Source: Betaproteobacteria bacterium TMED82 (lineage in GTDB: Bacteria > Pseudomonadota > Gammaproteobacteria > Burkholderiales > Burkholderiaceae_A). Taken from it: a stretch of DNA of 64,000 bases. Below the pieces are notes generated by a model that did not search any database, had not been told where the DNA came from, and saw only the letters and a program-made list of their open reading frames with translations. Positions 37,942 through 47,267 of the stretch are shown piece by piece. The translations under genes were made by a program, and so were the position numbers. Each line of letters starts with the position of its first letter. Position 1 is the first letter of the stretch. The DNA lies in assembly GCA_002170395.1 (NCBI GenBank), contig NHEJ01000004.1, positions 124,001 through 188,000 on the forward strand. Direction: 5' to 3'.

Positions 37942-39303
37942 ATGAACTTTTTAAAACGCTTTCACGGAATGGTTCCGTTGAAAATTTTACTTTTACTTGC
38001 CGCCTTTGGGGTTGATCCAGCTCTAGCGCAAGACGTTGAGATGGAGGTTGAAGCTGCTCCCGTCGGTCCCGAGGTTTTCAAGGGGGACGTAGCTTGGATG
38101 ATGACCGCAACCTTATTAGTAACTTTCATGGCTGTTCCTGGACTTGCCTTATTCTACGGGGGTTTAGTAAGAGTCAAAAATATGCTTAGTATGCTGATGC
38201 AAGTAACCGGCGTATTTTCGTTAATAGTTGTCTTATGGGCTATTTATGGGTATTCACTTGCTTTGACAGAAGGGACTCCTGTCATCGGAGGGCTGTCTCA
38301 GCTGTTCCTTGGTGGTACTGACATAGATTCAACTGCAGGTACTTTTTCCGACGGAATAGCAATCCCTGAAACTCTATTTATTGCTTTTCAAGCTACCTTT
38401 GCTGGGTTAACTTGCGCTTTAATAGTAGGGTCTATGGCTGAAAGGGCTAAATTTTCGGGGGTTCTGATCTTTGCGGTCATCTGGTTTACCTTCTCTTATG
38501 CTCCAATATGCCATATGGTGTGGGGTCCCGGGGGCTACTTGCTCGACAAAGGCGCCCTAGATTTTGCAGGCGGAACTGTGGTTCACATTAATTCGGGAGT
38601 TGCAGGGCTAGTTGCTGCTTATGTGTTGGGTAAAAGACTTGGTTATGGTAAAGAGCCGATGCCTCCACATTCATTAACAATGACCATGATTGGTGCAGCT
38701 ATTCTTTGGATAGGCTGGTTTGGATTTAATGCTGGATCAAATCTAGAGGCCACCTCTGGCGCTACTCTTCCATTCGCTAACACTTTGTTTGCTACTTGTG
38801 CTGCTATTCTAGCTTGGACTCTCGGAGAGTCGATTGCGAAAGGAAAACCATCTATGTTGGGGGCAGCCTCTGGTATGATTGCCGGACTAGTAGCAATTAC
38901 GCCTGCATGTGGTTCAGTAGGAATAATGGGAGCGCTTGTTATTGGAGGCGCAGCCGGATTTGTTTGTTTGTGGGCCTGCACTGGTTTGAAAGCCATGTTG
39001 GGTGCCGATGAATCGCTAGACGTATTCGGAATCCACGGTGTGGGAGGTATTTTGGGAGCAATTCTTACCGGAGTATTTACAGCACCCTCTTTGGGTGGAA
39101 CTGGTGGTGATGACTTCGCAATCGGCTCGCAAGTAGTAATTCAGTTGGAAGCAGTGATCATCACAATAATTGTATCTGCGGTAGTTGCATTCATCGCTCT
39201 GAAGGTAGCCGACTTGCTGGTTGGTATCAGAGTTCCAGAAGAAGAAGAGCGCGAAGGTTTGGATACAAGCACACACGGCGAGAAAGCTTACTATATGAAT
39301 TAA
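37942..39303 (+). CDS. amtB: Ammonium transporter
   Basis: Amt-family ammonium channel/transporter of the inner membrane, controlled by GlnK. N-terminal signal sequence (LLLLAAFGVDPALAQ), then about 11 transmembrane segments. Conserved segments: ALFYGGLVRVKNMLSMLMQ, ERAKFSGVLIFAVIWFTFSYAP, the first pore His in GGTVVHINSG, WFGFNAGSN, and the second pore His in DVFGIHGVGG. 453 residues. A strong terminator follows. Confidence 0.95.
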   Translation: MNFLKRFHGMVPLKILLLLAAFGVDPALAQDVEMEVEAAPVGPEVFKGDVAWMMTATLLVTFMAVPGLALFYGGLVRVKNMLSMLMQVTGVFSLIVVLWAIYGYSLALTEGTPVIGGLSQLFLGGTDIDSTAGTFSDGIAIPETLFIAFQATFAGLTCALIVGSMAERAKFSGVLIFAVIWFTFSYAPICHMVWGPGGYLLDKGALDFAGGTVVHINSGVAGLVAAYVLGKRLGYGKEPMPPHSLTMTMIGAAILWIGWFGFNAGSNLEATSGATLPFANTLFATCAAILAWTLGESIAKGKPSMLGAASGMIAGLVAITPACGSVGIMGALVIGGAAGFVCLWACTGLKAMLGADESLDVFGIHGVGGILGAILTGVFTAPSLGGTGGDDFAIGSQVVIQLEAVIITIIVSAVVAFIALKVADLLVGIRVPEEEEREGLDTSTHGEKAYYMN

Positions 39304-39356
39304 ACTGGTTTCTCCAGGTGGGTCGTAGCAATATTACTGCTTCACTCACACCTTTA

Positions 39357-39390
39357 CCCCCAGCCACTTATTGCTGGGGGTTTTTTTTTG
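39357..39390 (+). terminator. Rho-independent terminator after amtB
   Basis: CCCCCAGC, an 8-base loop, GCTGGGGG and nine T's: a textbook intrinsic terminator about 55 bases after the amtB stop. It ends the TorF-like/glnK/amtB unit. Confidence 0.92.
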
Positions 39391-39447
39391 TGATTTACGA
39401 ACTTGGCTTCGATTTCATAGATATAGGAAATGTAATACAATCTCCCA

Positions 39448-40737
39448 ATGGGACCTCAACTTAAAGCCTCTTTGTGTGGCGAACTTCTAACACTCGAAAA
39501 GAATATTATTCAAAATACTGCTTCTGTAGAGCATTGGTTTAGAGAAATGTTTAAGATTCACCCAGCACCAGTTTATTCCTCAGTGGATCTTAGAAATTCT
39601 TGTTTCAAAATTGCTCCGGTGGACACTAATTTATTTCCTGCTGGATTTAATAATATTGGGGAAAATGACATGCGATGTGTCGTTCAGGCCTTTATGTCGA
39701 CGATCGAAAAAAAATGTTGCCATGTAAAAAAGGTTTTATTGATCCCAGAAAATCACACACGGAATACTCATTATTTTGATCACTTAGGCCACTTGGCTAC
39801 ATATTTATCAAACTCTGGATTAGAGGTAAAGATCGGCTCTTTTAATAAAGAATTATACGACCTCGAGACAATTTACTATAAATCCTCCAATAACATTCCT
39901 TCGTCCTTTAAAATTTTTCCGATTAATACGGTGCGAGGAAGGCTAATAGTAGACGGCATTATTCCTGAACTAATCTTAATTAATAACGATTTTTCGTCAG
40001 GTGTGCCAAACATATTAAGGCATGTCGAGGATCAAATTATTCTTCCCAGTTTAGATGCATCCTGGAGTTTTAGGCGGAAATCAGAACATTTTAAGCAATA
40101 TAAAAAGACAACTAAAGAGTTTTCTAGCATGTTCCAATTTGATAGTTGGTTGACAACACCCATTACGGAAAGCTGTTCAGATATTAATTTCCAAACGAAG
40201 GAAGGGGAAACTTGTTTAACAGATAAAATCTCAGATTTAATGAAAAAGATTTCAAAAAAGTATAATGAACATGAGATTAAAAAAAAACCCTTTGTGGTCA
40301 TCAAAGCAGATTCTGGCACTTACGGGATGGGCGTTATGACCATAAGGGATGCAAATGAAGTCTTGAAAATGAACAGGAAACAAAGGAACAAGATGTCTAA
40401 AACTAAAGAGGGTATGCTTACGAAAAATGTTCTCATTCAAGAAGGTGTTTACTCATTTGAAACAGTGGTGAATTCTAATCTAAGTTCTGTAGCTGAACCA
40501 GTCGTCTATATGGTTGATAAGTATGTTGTTGGTGGATTTTACAGGATTCACTCAAATCGCGATTTAGATGAAAATCTAAATGCCCCGGGAATGCAGTTTG
40601 TACCCTTAGCTTTCGAGGATAGTTGCCAATCCCCGGCTATATCTAATGATCCGGAATCTACTACGAATCGTTTATATTTTTATAGTGTAATTGCTAGACT
40701 TGCTGCACTGTCAGCTGCTAGAGAGTTTACCTGTTGA
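39448..40737 (+). CDS. gshA: Glutamate--cysteine ligase (Acidithiobacillus-type)
   Basis: First step of glutathione synthesis. The sequence matches the TIGR02049-type GshA of acidithiobacilli and many betaproteobacteria, not the E. coli type: FVVIKADSGTYGMGVMTI, a lysine/arginine-rich KMNRKQRNKMSKTKEG stretch, then VYMVDKYVVGGFYRIHSNRD and LNAPGMQFVPLAF. ATP-grasp-like C-terminal half. 429 residues. ATG 39448. First gene of a long plus-strand run with gshB ten bases on. Confidence 0.9.
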   Translation: MGPQLKASLCGELLTLEKNIIQNTASVEHWFREMFKIHPAPVYSSVDLRNSCFKIAPVDTNLFPAGFNNIGENDMRCVVQAFMSTIEKKCCHVKKVLLIPENHTRNTHYFDHLGHLATYLSNSGLEVKIGSFNKELYDLETIYYKSSNNIPSSFKIFPINTVRGRLIVDGIIPELILINNDFSSGVPNILRHVEDQIILPSLDASWSFRRKSEHFKQYKKTTKEFSSMFQFDSWLTTPITESCSDINFQTKEGETCLTDKISDLMKKISKKYNEHEIKKKPFVVIKADSGTYGMGVMTIRDANEVLKMNRKQRNKMSKTKEGMLTKNVLIQEGVYSFETVVNSNLSSVAEPVVYMVDKYVVGGFYRIHSNRDLDENLNAPGMQFVPLAFEDSCQSPAISNDPESTTNRLYFYSVIARLAALSAAREFTC

Positions 40738-40747
40738 TTCATTAAAA

Positions 40748-41695
40748 ATGAACCTTCTTTTTGTCGCTGACGATGTAAATAAATTAAATGAATATAAAGA
40801 CTCCACAATATATCTAATACAGCAAGCATGGCATCTGAACTTAAATACTTGGTTAACTACATTCCAAGATTTGAGTTTGAATAAAAGTAAAAACCTAATT
40901 AATTGTATCGCTCTGGCAAAGTTAATTAAACACGGAAAATCACAATCTTGGTTTGATAGAGAAGAATCAAAAACTTTACAAGTAACCAGTTTCGACTATA
41001 TTTTTATTAGAACCGATCCGCCCATAAATTATGAATATTTAGCCTCGTCGTACGTATTAGACTTTGCTGAGGAAATTGGAATACCGGTAGTTAATTCCCC
41101 AAAAGTATTGCGAAACTTCAATGAAAAATTGTTAGCTTTAAAATTTCCAAACCATACACCGGATACCATTGTAACTTGTGATAAAGAAGTTATTTTAAAT
41201 TTTTTAGGACGCTTCGAGAGGGTGGTCTTAAAACCCTTGAATTTGATGGGAGGCAAAGATATTTTCACTGTTTCAAACTCTGACCCTAACACCGCAAACA
41301 TAGTTGCAAACCTTACCAAAGACGGGAGACAAAAAATAATAGTTCAAGAATTTTTACCCGAAATAAAGAAAGGGGATAAGCGAATTATACTAATCAATGG
41401 TACTGTTATTGAGTATTGCTTAAATAGAGTTCCTGCTAAAAATTCCTTCTTGGGAAATTTAGCTAGCGGAGGAAAAGGTAATATAAAGAAATTAACAGCA
41501 GAAGAAAAATTGATTGCTCAGGAAATAGCGATTAAGCTTAAAAATTACGGTATCTTCTTGGCAGGGATAGATATGATTGGAAAGTTTTTAACTGAAATTA
41601 ATATTACAAGTCCTACGGGATTTAAAGAAATATCCTCTTTTGAAAATGTTGGAGAAGTCTTTTTTAACGAACTATTTAAATGCTATAAAAAATGA
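40748..41695 (+). CDS. gshB: Glutathione synthetase
   Basis: Joins gamma-glutamylcysteine and glycine. ATP-grasp enzyme with DYIFIRTDPPINYEYL, a VVLKPLNLMGGKDIF loop (the glycine-rich ATP loop), and AGIDMIGKFLTEINITSPTG at the metal site. I start at ATG 40748 (MNLLFVADDV), giving 315 residues, the usual length, because the extra 19 residues of the track ORF come from the gshA end. ATGA coupling to the next gene. Confidence 0.94.
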   Translation: MNLLFVADDVNKLNEYKDSTIYLIQQAWHLNLNTWLTTFQDLSLNKSKNLINCIALAKLIKHGKSQSWFDREESKTLQVTSFDYIFIRTDPPINYEYLASSYVLDFAEEIGIPVVNSPKVLRNFNEKLLALKFPNHTPDTIVTCDKEVILNFLGRFERVVLKPLNLMGGKDIFTVSNSDPNTANIVANLTKDGRQKIIVQEFLPEIKKGDKRIILINGTVIEYCLNRVPAKNSFLGNLASGGKGNIKKLTAEEKLIAQEIAIKLKNYGIFLAGIDMIGKFLTEINITSPTGFKEISSFENVGEVFFNELFKCYKK

Positions 41696-42102
41696 TTATC
41701 TTACTTGTCTGCCACGATCCATTAAGCACCGCAATGAAAAATATAATTGAGTCATCATTTAAAACTGATCTCCGTGATATAAAAACAGTAAATGTTAAAC
41801 CTGAGGAAACTATAGATAGCATAGTCTCCGCTATTAATTCTGAGTGGGAGGAGGCTGGAAAGCCAAAAACAGTTATTGCCCTTACTGATCTTCAAGGAGC
41901 TTCACCAAGCAACGGACTTCATGCTTGGCTGATGAAAGGATTAGTTGATTATATTGGCTTTGTGGGAGTAAATATACCTATGCTTATTAGTGCAGTAAAT
42001 CATAGGTTTGACGAGACTAAAGAAGTATTTAAAAAGATTAGTGAAACATCTCAATATTGTTCCAATTCCATAATCACAAAAAATGTTAAGAAAAGAAATT
42101 AA
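41692..42102 (+). CDS. PTS mannose-family EIIA component
   Basis: 136-residue EIIA of the mannose PTS family: MIILLVCHDPL with the phosphorylatable His8, and LTDLQGASPSN, the expected conserved loop. No EIIB, IIC or IID gene is nearby, so it is more likely regulatory than part of a sugar uptake system. ATGA overlap with gshB, and a 20-base overlap with ptsH. Confidence 0.88.
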   Translation: MIILLVCHDPLSTAMKNIIESSFKTDLRDIKTVNVKPEETIDSIVSAINSEWEEAGKPKTVIALTDLQGASPSNGLHAWLMKGLVDYIGFVGVNIPMLISAVNHRFDETKEVFKKISETSQYCSNSIITKNVKKRN

Positions 42103-42355
42103 ACTTTCTAATAAGCTAGGTTTGCATTTAAGGGCAGCCTCTAAATTGTCTCAGCTTGCTACAGCTTTTTCTTCTGACATTCTAATTTCTACTGGAGCAA
42201 AAAAAAACATCAATGCAAAAAGTGTATTAGGAATTACGATGCTTGCAGCTGGTTACAAAACTAAAGTATCGGTAGAAGTACGGGGGCCAGATGAAGAATT
42301 AGCCCTGGATGCAATTATCAACTTGTTTGAAGATAAATTTGGAGAGAACGAATAG
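42083..42355 (+). CDS. ptsH: Phosphocarrier protein HPr
   Basis: 90-residue phosphocarrier between EI and EIIA. GLHLRAASKL carries the phosphorylated His15; NAKSVLGI carries Ser47, the position used by HPr kinase in species that have it. ATG 42083 lies inside the end of the EIIA gene. GLHLRAASK differs slightly from the usual GLHARPA. Confidence 0.93.
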   Translation: MLRKEIKLSNKLGLHLRAASKLSQLATAFSSDILISTGAKKNINAKSVLGITMLAAGYKTKVSVEVRGPDEELALDAIINLFEDKFGENE

Positions 42356-42358
42356 AAA

Positions 42359-44053
42359 ATGTTTTCTTTACAAGGTAAAGGAATTGGCAACGATATAATT
42401 ATCGGCAAAGCCCGTGTCCAATCAAACTATTCAAATTTTGATGTTCAGCTTAAAGTTATCTCAGAAAAATATATTCCTAGTGAGGAAATAAGGCTCGAGG
42501 AGGCAATTGCAGATTTAGATAACGATCTTAAAGAAATCATTGCTAATTACAACTTAAATCAAAAAGAAGATTTTAGAAATCTAATTGAGAGTCACAGACT
42601 AATATTAAATGACTCTCTTTTAGTTAAAGGTGCACTGCACCAAATAACCAAAAATAAATGTAATGCTGAATGGGCGCTTGTCCAACAATTAGAAATGTTG
42701 TCAGAACAATTTGATAAAATCAAGAACAATTATTTCAGAGAAAGGAAACATGATTTAGAACAATTAGTTTTACAACTTCTAAATAAACTTACTTCAATAG
42801 GAAACAATGATACTCAAAATAGTAATGTCAGTAAGCAAAGTGCCAACAAATTGGACCCTAAATATATCTTAATAGCAAAAGATATATTGGTGACAGATTT
42901 ACCGAAATTAGAACAGCAGGGAATACTGGGTTTTGCCATAGAAAATGGAAGCCCTACTTCTCATATTGCAATACTAGCAAGGAGTCTCGAAATCCCATCG
43001 ATTGTTGGAATACAATCAACAAAACAATTAATTCTACAGGGTGAGGAAATTATACTTGACGCAGAATGTGGGGTACTAATTACCGGAGCAGACAAAGAAG
43101 TACTAAGCAATTACGAGGCGAGGCAAAAGAATAAGTACATTAGAAAAGAGAAACTTCAATCACTAAAACATATTGAATGTGAAACTACTGATAAGGTCAA
43201 AATCAAATTAATGGCTAACATTGAGCAGCCCGAAGAGGCAAAAAAAGCGATAGATAATGGTGCTGTTGGGATAGGTCTTTTAAGAAGTGAATTTTTGTTT
43301 TTAAATAAAAATGCTATGCCCACTGAAGAAGAACATTACAATGCTTATCTCAATGTATTAAAAACAATGAACGGCAAACCAGTCACTATAAGAACACTGG
43401 ACTATGGAGCGGATAAATTAATGCCTAGTGATACCTCAAAATCTATAAATATTGAATTTAACCCTGCTTTGGGTCAGAGAGCTATAAGGTTTTGTTTGGC
43501 AAATATCCAACTATTTTTGACTCAATTGAGGGCAATTTTAAGAGCGTCTTTTCACGGACAAACAAGTATTCTTCTGCCTCTTATCACTCATCACGACGAA
43601 ATAATTAAATGCAGAGAAATTATTCAAAGTGCAATGGTTGAGCTTTCATCACGCGGCCAAAAATTTGATAAAGATATTAAAATTGGTGCAATGATTGAAG
43701 TTCCGTCAGCTGCAATTTCAATTTCAGAGTTGATTCCTTATTTAGATTTTGCTTCCCTTGGAACAAATGATTTGATTCAATATACACTCGCTATTGACAG
43801 AACAAATAACAAGGTATCAAACCTTTACAATCCAAATCATCCAGCTATCATGAAACTAATTGAGCATGTGGTAAGCTCGTGTAAGTCAAAAAGTTGTCCT
43901 GTATCAATCTGCGGAGAACTAGCAGGTGACACTAATCAAACTGATTATCTTCTTAAAATTGGACTTCGTAACTTTTCAATGAACTACACTGAAATTTTAA
44001 AGGTGAAAGAGAAAATTTTAAAAAGTAAAGTTAATTCAAGTTTTAATCAGTAG
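42359..44053 (+). CDS. ptsI: PTS enzyme I
   Basis: PEP-dependent kinase that phosphorylates HPr. Active-site GSPTSHIAILARSLEIPSIVG with His202; RTLDYGADK; ALGQRAIRF; FASLGTNDLIQYTLAIDR; CGELAGD of the PEP-binding domain with catalytic Cys. 564 residues, near the usual 570. Completes EIIA-HPr-EI. Directly followed by metX (TAG-ATG). Confidence 0.95.
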   Translation: MFSLQGKGIGNDIIIGKARVQSNYSNFDVQLKVISEKYIPSEEIRLEEAIADLDNDLKEIIANYNLNQKEDFRNLIESHRLILNDSLLVKGALHQITKNKCNAEWALVQQLEMLSEQFDKIKNNYFRERKHDLEQLVLQLLNKLTSIGNNDTQNSNVSKQSANKLDPKYILIAKDILVTDLPKLEQQGILGFAIENGSPTSHIAILARSLEIPSIVGIQSTKQLILQGEEIILDAECGVLITGADKEVLSNYEARQKNKYIRKEKLQSLKHIECETTDKVKIKLMANIEQPEEAKKAIDNGAVGIGLLRSEFLFLNKNAMPTEEEHYNAYLNVLKTMNGKPVTIRTLDYGADKLMPSDTSKSINIEFNPALGQRAIRFCLANIQLFLTQLRAILRASFHGQTSILLPLITHHDEIIKCREIIQSAMVELSSRGQKFDKDIKIGAMIEVPSAAISISELIPYLDFASLGTNDLIQYTLAIDRTNNKVSNLYNPNHPAIMKLIEHVVSSCKSKSCPVSICGELAGDTNQTDYLLKIGLRNFSMNYTEILKVKEKILKSKVNSSFNQ

Positions 44054-45169
44054 ATGCTAGTCCAAGAAAAGAAGGTAAAATTTAATTCAAAAATAACCTT
44101 GAAAAGCGGTGATAAGCTTGAATCATTTGAGTTAACCTACGAGACGCATGGAGTCTTGAATAAACAACACTCAAATGCGGTTTTAGTATGTCACGCCCTT
44201 AATGCTTCTCATCATATTGCTGGAAAAAGCGACAAAGACAACCAAATTGGTTGGTGGGACAACATGATTGGTAAAGGAAAACCAATTGACACTGAATTTT
44301 TTTTTGTTATCGGTGTGAATAACCTTGGCTCCTGTTTTGGATCAACCGGTCCTGCTTCCATAAATCCTAAAACTAATAAGCCCTACGGTAGTGACTTTCC
44401 TCTTCTCACAGTTGAAGATTGGGTAAATACTCAAGCGATGCTAGCAGATTTTTTAGAAATTGAAAAATTTTCGGCAATTATTGGTGGAAGTCTTGGTGGC
44501 ATGCAAGTACTTCAATGGAGTATCTCATTTCCAAATCGGTTAAAAAATGCTGTTATCATAGCATCGACTGCTAGGCTCACTGCTCAAAATATTGCTTTCA
44601 ATGAAATCGCAAGGAGAGCAATAATTACGGACCCCTTATTTCATGGTGGAAATTACTATTCAAAAGACACATATCCAAAAGTTGGATTATCAATCGCGAG
44701 AATGCTAGCGCACATTACGTACTTATCACAAGATGGCATGACTAGGAGATTTGGTAGAAACCTACAGTCCAAAGAAAATTACTCCTTTTCATATGAAATC
44801 GATTTTCAAATAGAGTCTTATTTGAGATATCAGGGAGAAAAATTTTCTCACAATTTTGATGCGAACTCTTATTTACTAATAACGAGAGTGCTAGATTATT
44901 TCGATCCAGCAGAAAACTTTGCGGGAGATTTGACCAAAGCCTTATCCTCGGTTGAGGCTAACTTTTTATTAGTATCTTTCACATCTGACTGGAGATTTCC
45001 GCCAAGCCATTCCAGAGAGCTGGTCTCCTCGTTACTGGCTAATGAGGTTTCTGTTTCCTATGCGGAAATTAGTTCGAATTATGGGCATGACTCTTTTTTA
45101 CTAGTAGATAGAAACTATCATGAAATTATAAAAACATACTTTGGAGAAATATATAAAAAATTATTATGA
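44054..45169 (+). CDS. metX: Homoserine O-acyltransferase
   Basis: Activates homoserine (with acetyl- or succinyl-CoA) for methionine synthesis. Alpha/beta hydrolase: [15 protein letters not shown], the nucleophile elbow [12 protein letters not shown], and the catalytic His in [10 protein letters not shown]. 371 residues. ATGA coupling to metW, the usual betaproteobacterial pair. Acyl preference cannot be told from the sequence. Confidence 0.93.
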   Translation: MLVQEKKVKFNSKITLKSGDKLESFELTYETHGVLNKQHSNAVLVCHALNASHHIAGKSDKDNQIGWWDNMIGKGKPIDTEFFFVIGVNNLGSCFGSTGPASINPKTNKPYGSDFPLLTVEDWVNTQAMLADFLEIEKFSAIIGGSLGGMQVLQWSISFPNRLKNAVIIASTARLTAQNIAFNEIARRAIITDPLFHGGNYYSKDTYPKVGLSIARMLAHITYLSQDGMTRRFGRNLQSKENYSFSYEIDFQIESYLRYQGEKFSHNFDANSYLLITRVLDYFDPAENFAGDLTKALSSVEANFLLVSFTSDWRFPPSHSRELVSSLLANEVSVSYAEISSNYGHDSFLLVDRNYHEIIKTYFGEIYKKLL

Positions 45170-45768
45170 AACTTTTAAGAGATGACTTAGAAATAATTGC
45201 GCAAATGATCAACCCCAGATCGAAAGTTTTAGATCTTGGTTGTGGCGATGGTGAGCTACTAAAGTGGTTAAAAGATGAAAAAGGATGTAAATGTTATGGA
45301 GTAGAAATTTCTTACAACAAAGTTCTTATGTGCCTCGAAAAAAAAGTTAATGTCATTCAAACGGACATTGAAGGGGGCCTGTCAATTTTTGATAAAAATA
45401 AGTTTGATGTAGTTGTATTGTCACAAGCTTTGCAGGCAACTACAAAAACCGAATTGGTTCTGAAGAAAATAAGTGGCTTGGGAAATAGAGTTATCGTGAG
45501 TATCCCTAATTTTGGTCATTGGAGCCACATAATTCAATTATTGGCAGGAAATATGCCCGTCAATCACAGACTACCCTATGAGTGGTTTGACACACCTAAT
45601 CTTCATTTCGCTACAATTGACGATTTCGAAAAACTTCTTTCCAAATTAAATTTTGCCGACATCAAGCCAACATACTTAATGGAGTCAAAATCACAAAAAA
45701 CGAAAATTATACATAAATTTACCAGATATAGATGTACAACCGCAATTTATGATTTTTGCATATCTTGA
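45166..45768 (+). CDS. metW: Methionine biosynthesis protein MetW
   Basis: SAM-methyltransferase-fold protein that activates MetX in several proteobacteria. [14 protein letters not shown] motif [12 protein letters not shown], and the MetW-specific [21 protein letters not shown] and [13 protein letters not shown]. 200 residues. Four-base overlap with metX. Last gene of the plus-strand run, ending two bases before the convergent trkH. Confidence 0.95.
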   Translation: MKLLRDDLEIIAQMINPRSKVLDLGCGDGELLKWLKDEKGCKCYGVEISYNKVLMCLEKKVNVIQTDIEGGLSIFDKNKFDVVVLSQALQATTKTELVLKKISGLGNRVIVSIPNFGHWSHIIQLLAGNMPVNHRLPYEWFDTPNLHFATIDDFEKLLSKLNFADIKPTYLMESKSQKTKIIHKFTRYRCTTAIYDFCIS

Positions 45769-45770
45769 GT

Positions 45771-47255
45771 CTATGCCTTCCAAAATGCGTATGAAAAAAA
45801 GACAAAAATTGTCAATAATTCTAGTCTACCCAAAAGCATTGCTGCAGCTAAAATTAAAAGTTGGAAGTTGTTAAGTTGCCCATAGTTTGAGCTCGGACCT
45901 AATTCGAACAAAGCAGGTCCTAGATTGTTTAAACAGGCAAGAGTTGTGGATATTGAGGTTCCAGCTGACATTCCTGATGCTGTCAATAGCAAGAATGTTA
46001 CCAGCATAGTCAACAAATAAAAAAACATAAAAGCTAAAACAGCTAGAACAACCCGATTCCCCACTACTGATTCTCCTATTTTTATTGGAATAATTGCGTG
46101 AGGATGAATTGTCCTGAATAGCTCTCTCCGAGCTTGTTTTAGCATTATTATTACTCTAATCATTTTCACACCGCCCCCTGTCGATCCTGAGCAAGTGGTA
46201 AAACACGCTAACAAAATCATCAGTGTAAAGGCAATAGTTGGCCATTGATTATAGTCCTCTGTGGCATATCCAGTAGTCGTAGCGATTGAAACAACATTAA
46301 AAATAGACATCCTTATTAGCTCGATATATGTGCCCGAAACATCATAAACAATTAATGCAGAGAAGACGATAAAAATCCCAAGAACAATGACGGATACAAA
46401 ATAGAGATTTTCTAAACTTCTTAAGTAGATTGAGAAATTTCTATTTCTAATAGCGGCAAAATGAAGTGTAAAATTCATACCAGAAATAATCATAAAAATT
46501 ACTGCGGTTATTTCTATTAGTGGGTTATTGAAAAAGTTGAAACTTTCATCGTGGGTTGATAACCCGCCTATACTGACGGTCGTGAAAGAATGGGCTATTG
46601 AATCGAAAGGAGTCATTCCAGCTATAAAATAAGCAAACGCACAAAGGAATGTCAAAGAGACATAAATAGCCCACAGAGCTTTTGCAGTTTCAGCTATTCT
46701 TGGGGTAAATTTTTTATCTTTCATGGGGCCAGAAACCTCAGCTCGAAAAACCTGCATTCCTCCAACTCCTAAAATCGGAAGAACTGCAATTGTTAAAACT
46801 AAAATGCCCATACCACCAAGCCACTGTAACGTAGCTCTCCATATAAGTATGGACTTTGGCATTACATCTAACCCACTAAAAATCGTAGCACCAGTTGTAG
46901 TCAAACCCGATACAGCTTCAAAGAATGCTTTTATAGGAGCATCATCCGTGTTAGTAAAATAAAAAGGAATGGCAGAGATAATGGATAAACTTAACCAAAC
47001 AGATACAACGAGTAACAAACCGTCTTTTGGTTGTAATTCAATAGTATTTGGAACTGACTTAAGTGCCTTTTTACATAACGCAAAAACTAAAATGCCAAAT
47101 GCAAAAAATAGCAACCCCAAAAGAGTAAACAAAATCCATATTTCCTCTCCAAAATATAGTGCAGTACCGACTGGAATTATAAAAAATAAAGAGAATATCG
47201 AAATTATTAATCCAAGAATTGAAAAAATTTCACTAAATTTTCGGAAAGTTCTCAA
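45771..47255 (-). CDS. trkH: Potassium uptake channel TrkH
   Basis: Membrane-spanning K+ translocating subunit, partner of TrkA. Four pore-loop signatures are visible in order: GLTTTGATI, SIGGLSTHDE, TTTGYATED and NNLGPALFE, plus SGSTGGGVKMIR. 494 residues with about ten hydrophobic segments. Immediately downstream of trkA (12 bases). Confidence 0.95.
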   Translation of the reverse strand: MRTFRKFSEIFSILGLIISIFSLFFIIPVGTALYFGEEIWILFTLLGLLFFAFGILVFALCKKALKSVPNTIELQPKDGLLLVVSVWLSLSIISAIPFYFTNTDDAPIKAFFEAVSGLTTTGATIFSGLDVMPKSILIWRATLQWLGGMGILVLTIAVLPILGVGGMQVFRAEVSGPMKDKKFTPRIAETAKALWAIYVSLTFLCAFAYFIAGMTPFDSIAHSFTTVSIGGLSTHDESFNFFNNPLIEITAVIFMIISGMNFTLHFAAIRNRNFSIYLRSLENLYFVSVIVLGIFIVFSALIVYDVSGTYIELIRMSIFNVVSIATTTGYATEDYNQWPTIAFTLMILLACFTTCSGSTGGGVKMIRVIIMLKQARRELFRTIHPHAIIPIKIGESVVGNRVVLAVLAFMFFYLLTMLVTFLLLTASGMSAGTSISTTLACLNNLGPALFELGPSSNYGQLNNFQLLILAAAMLLGRLELLTIFVFFSYAFWKA

Positions 47256-47267
47256 AGAATTTCTCTC

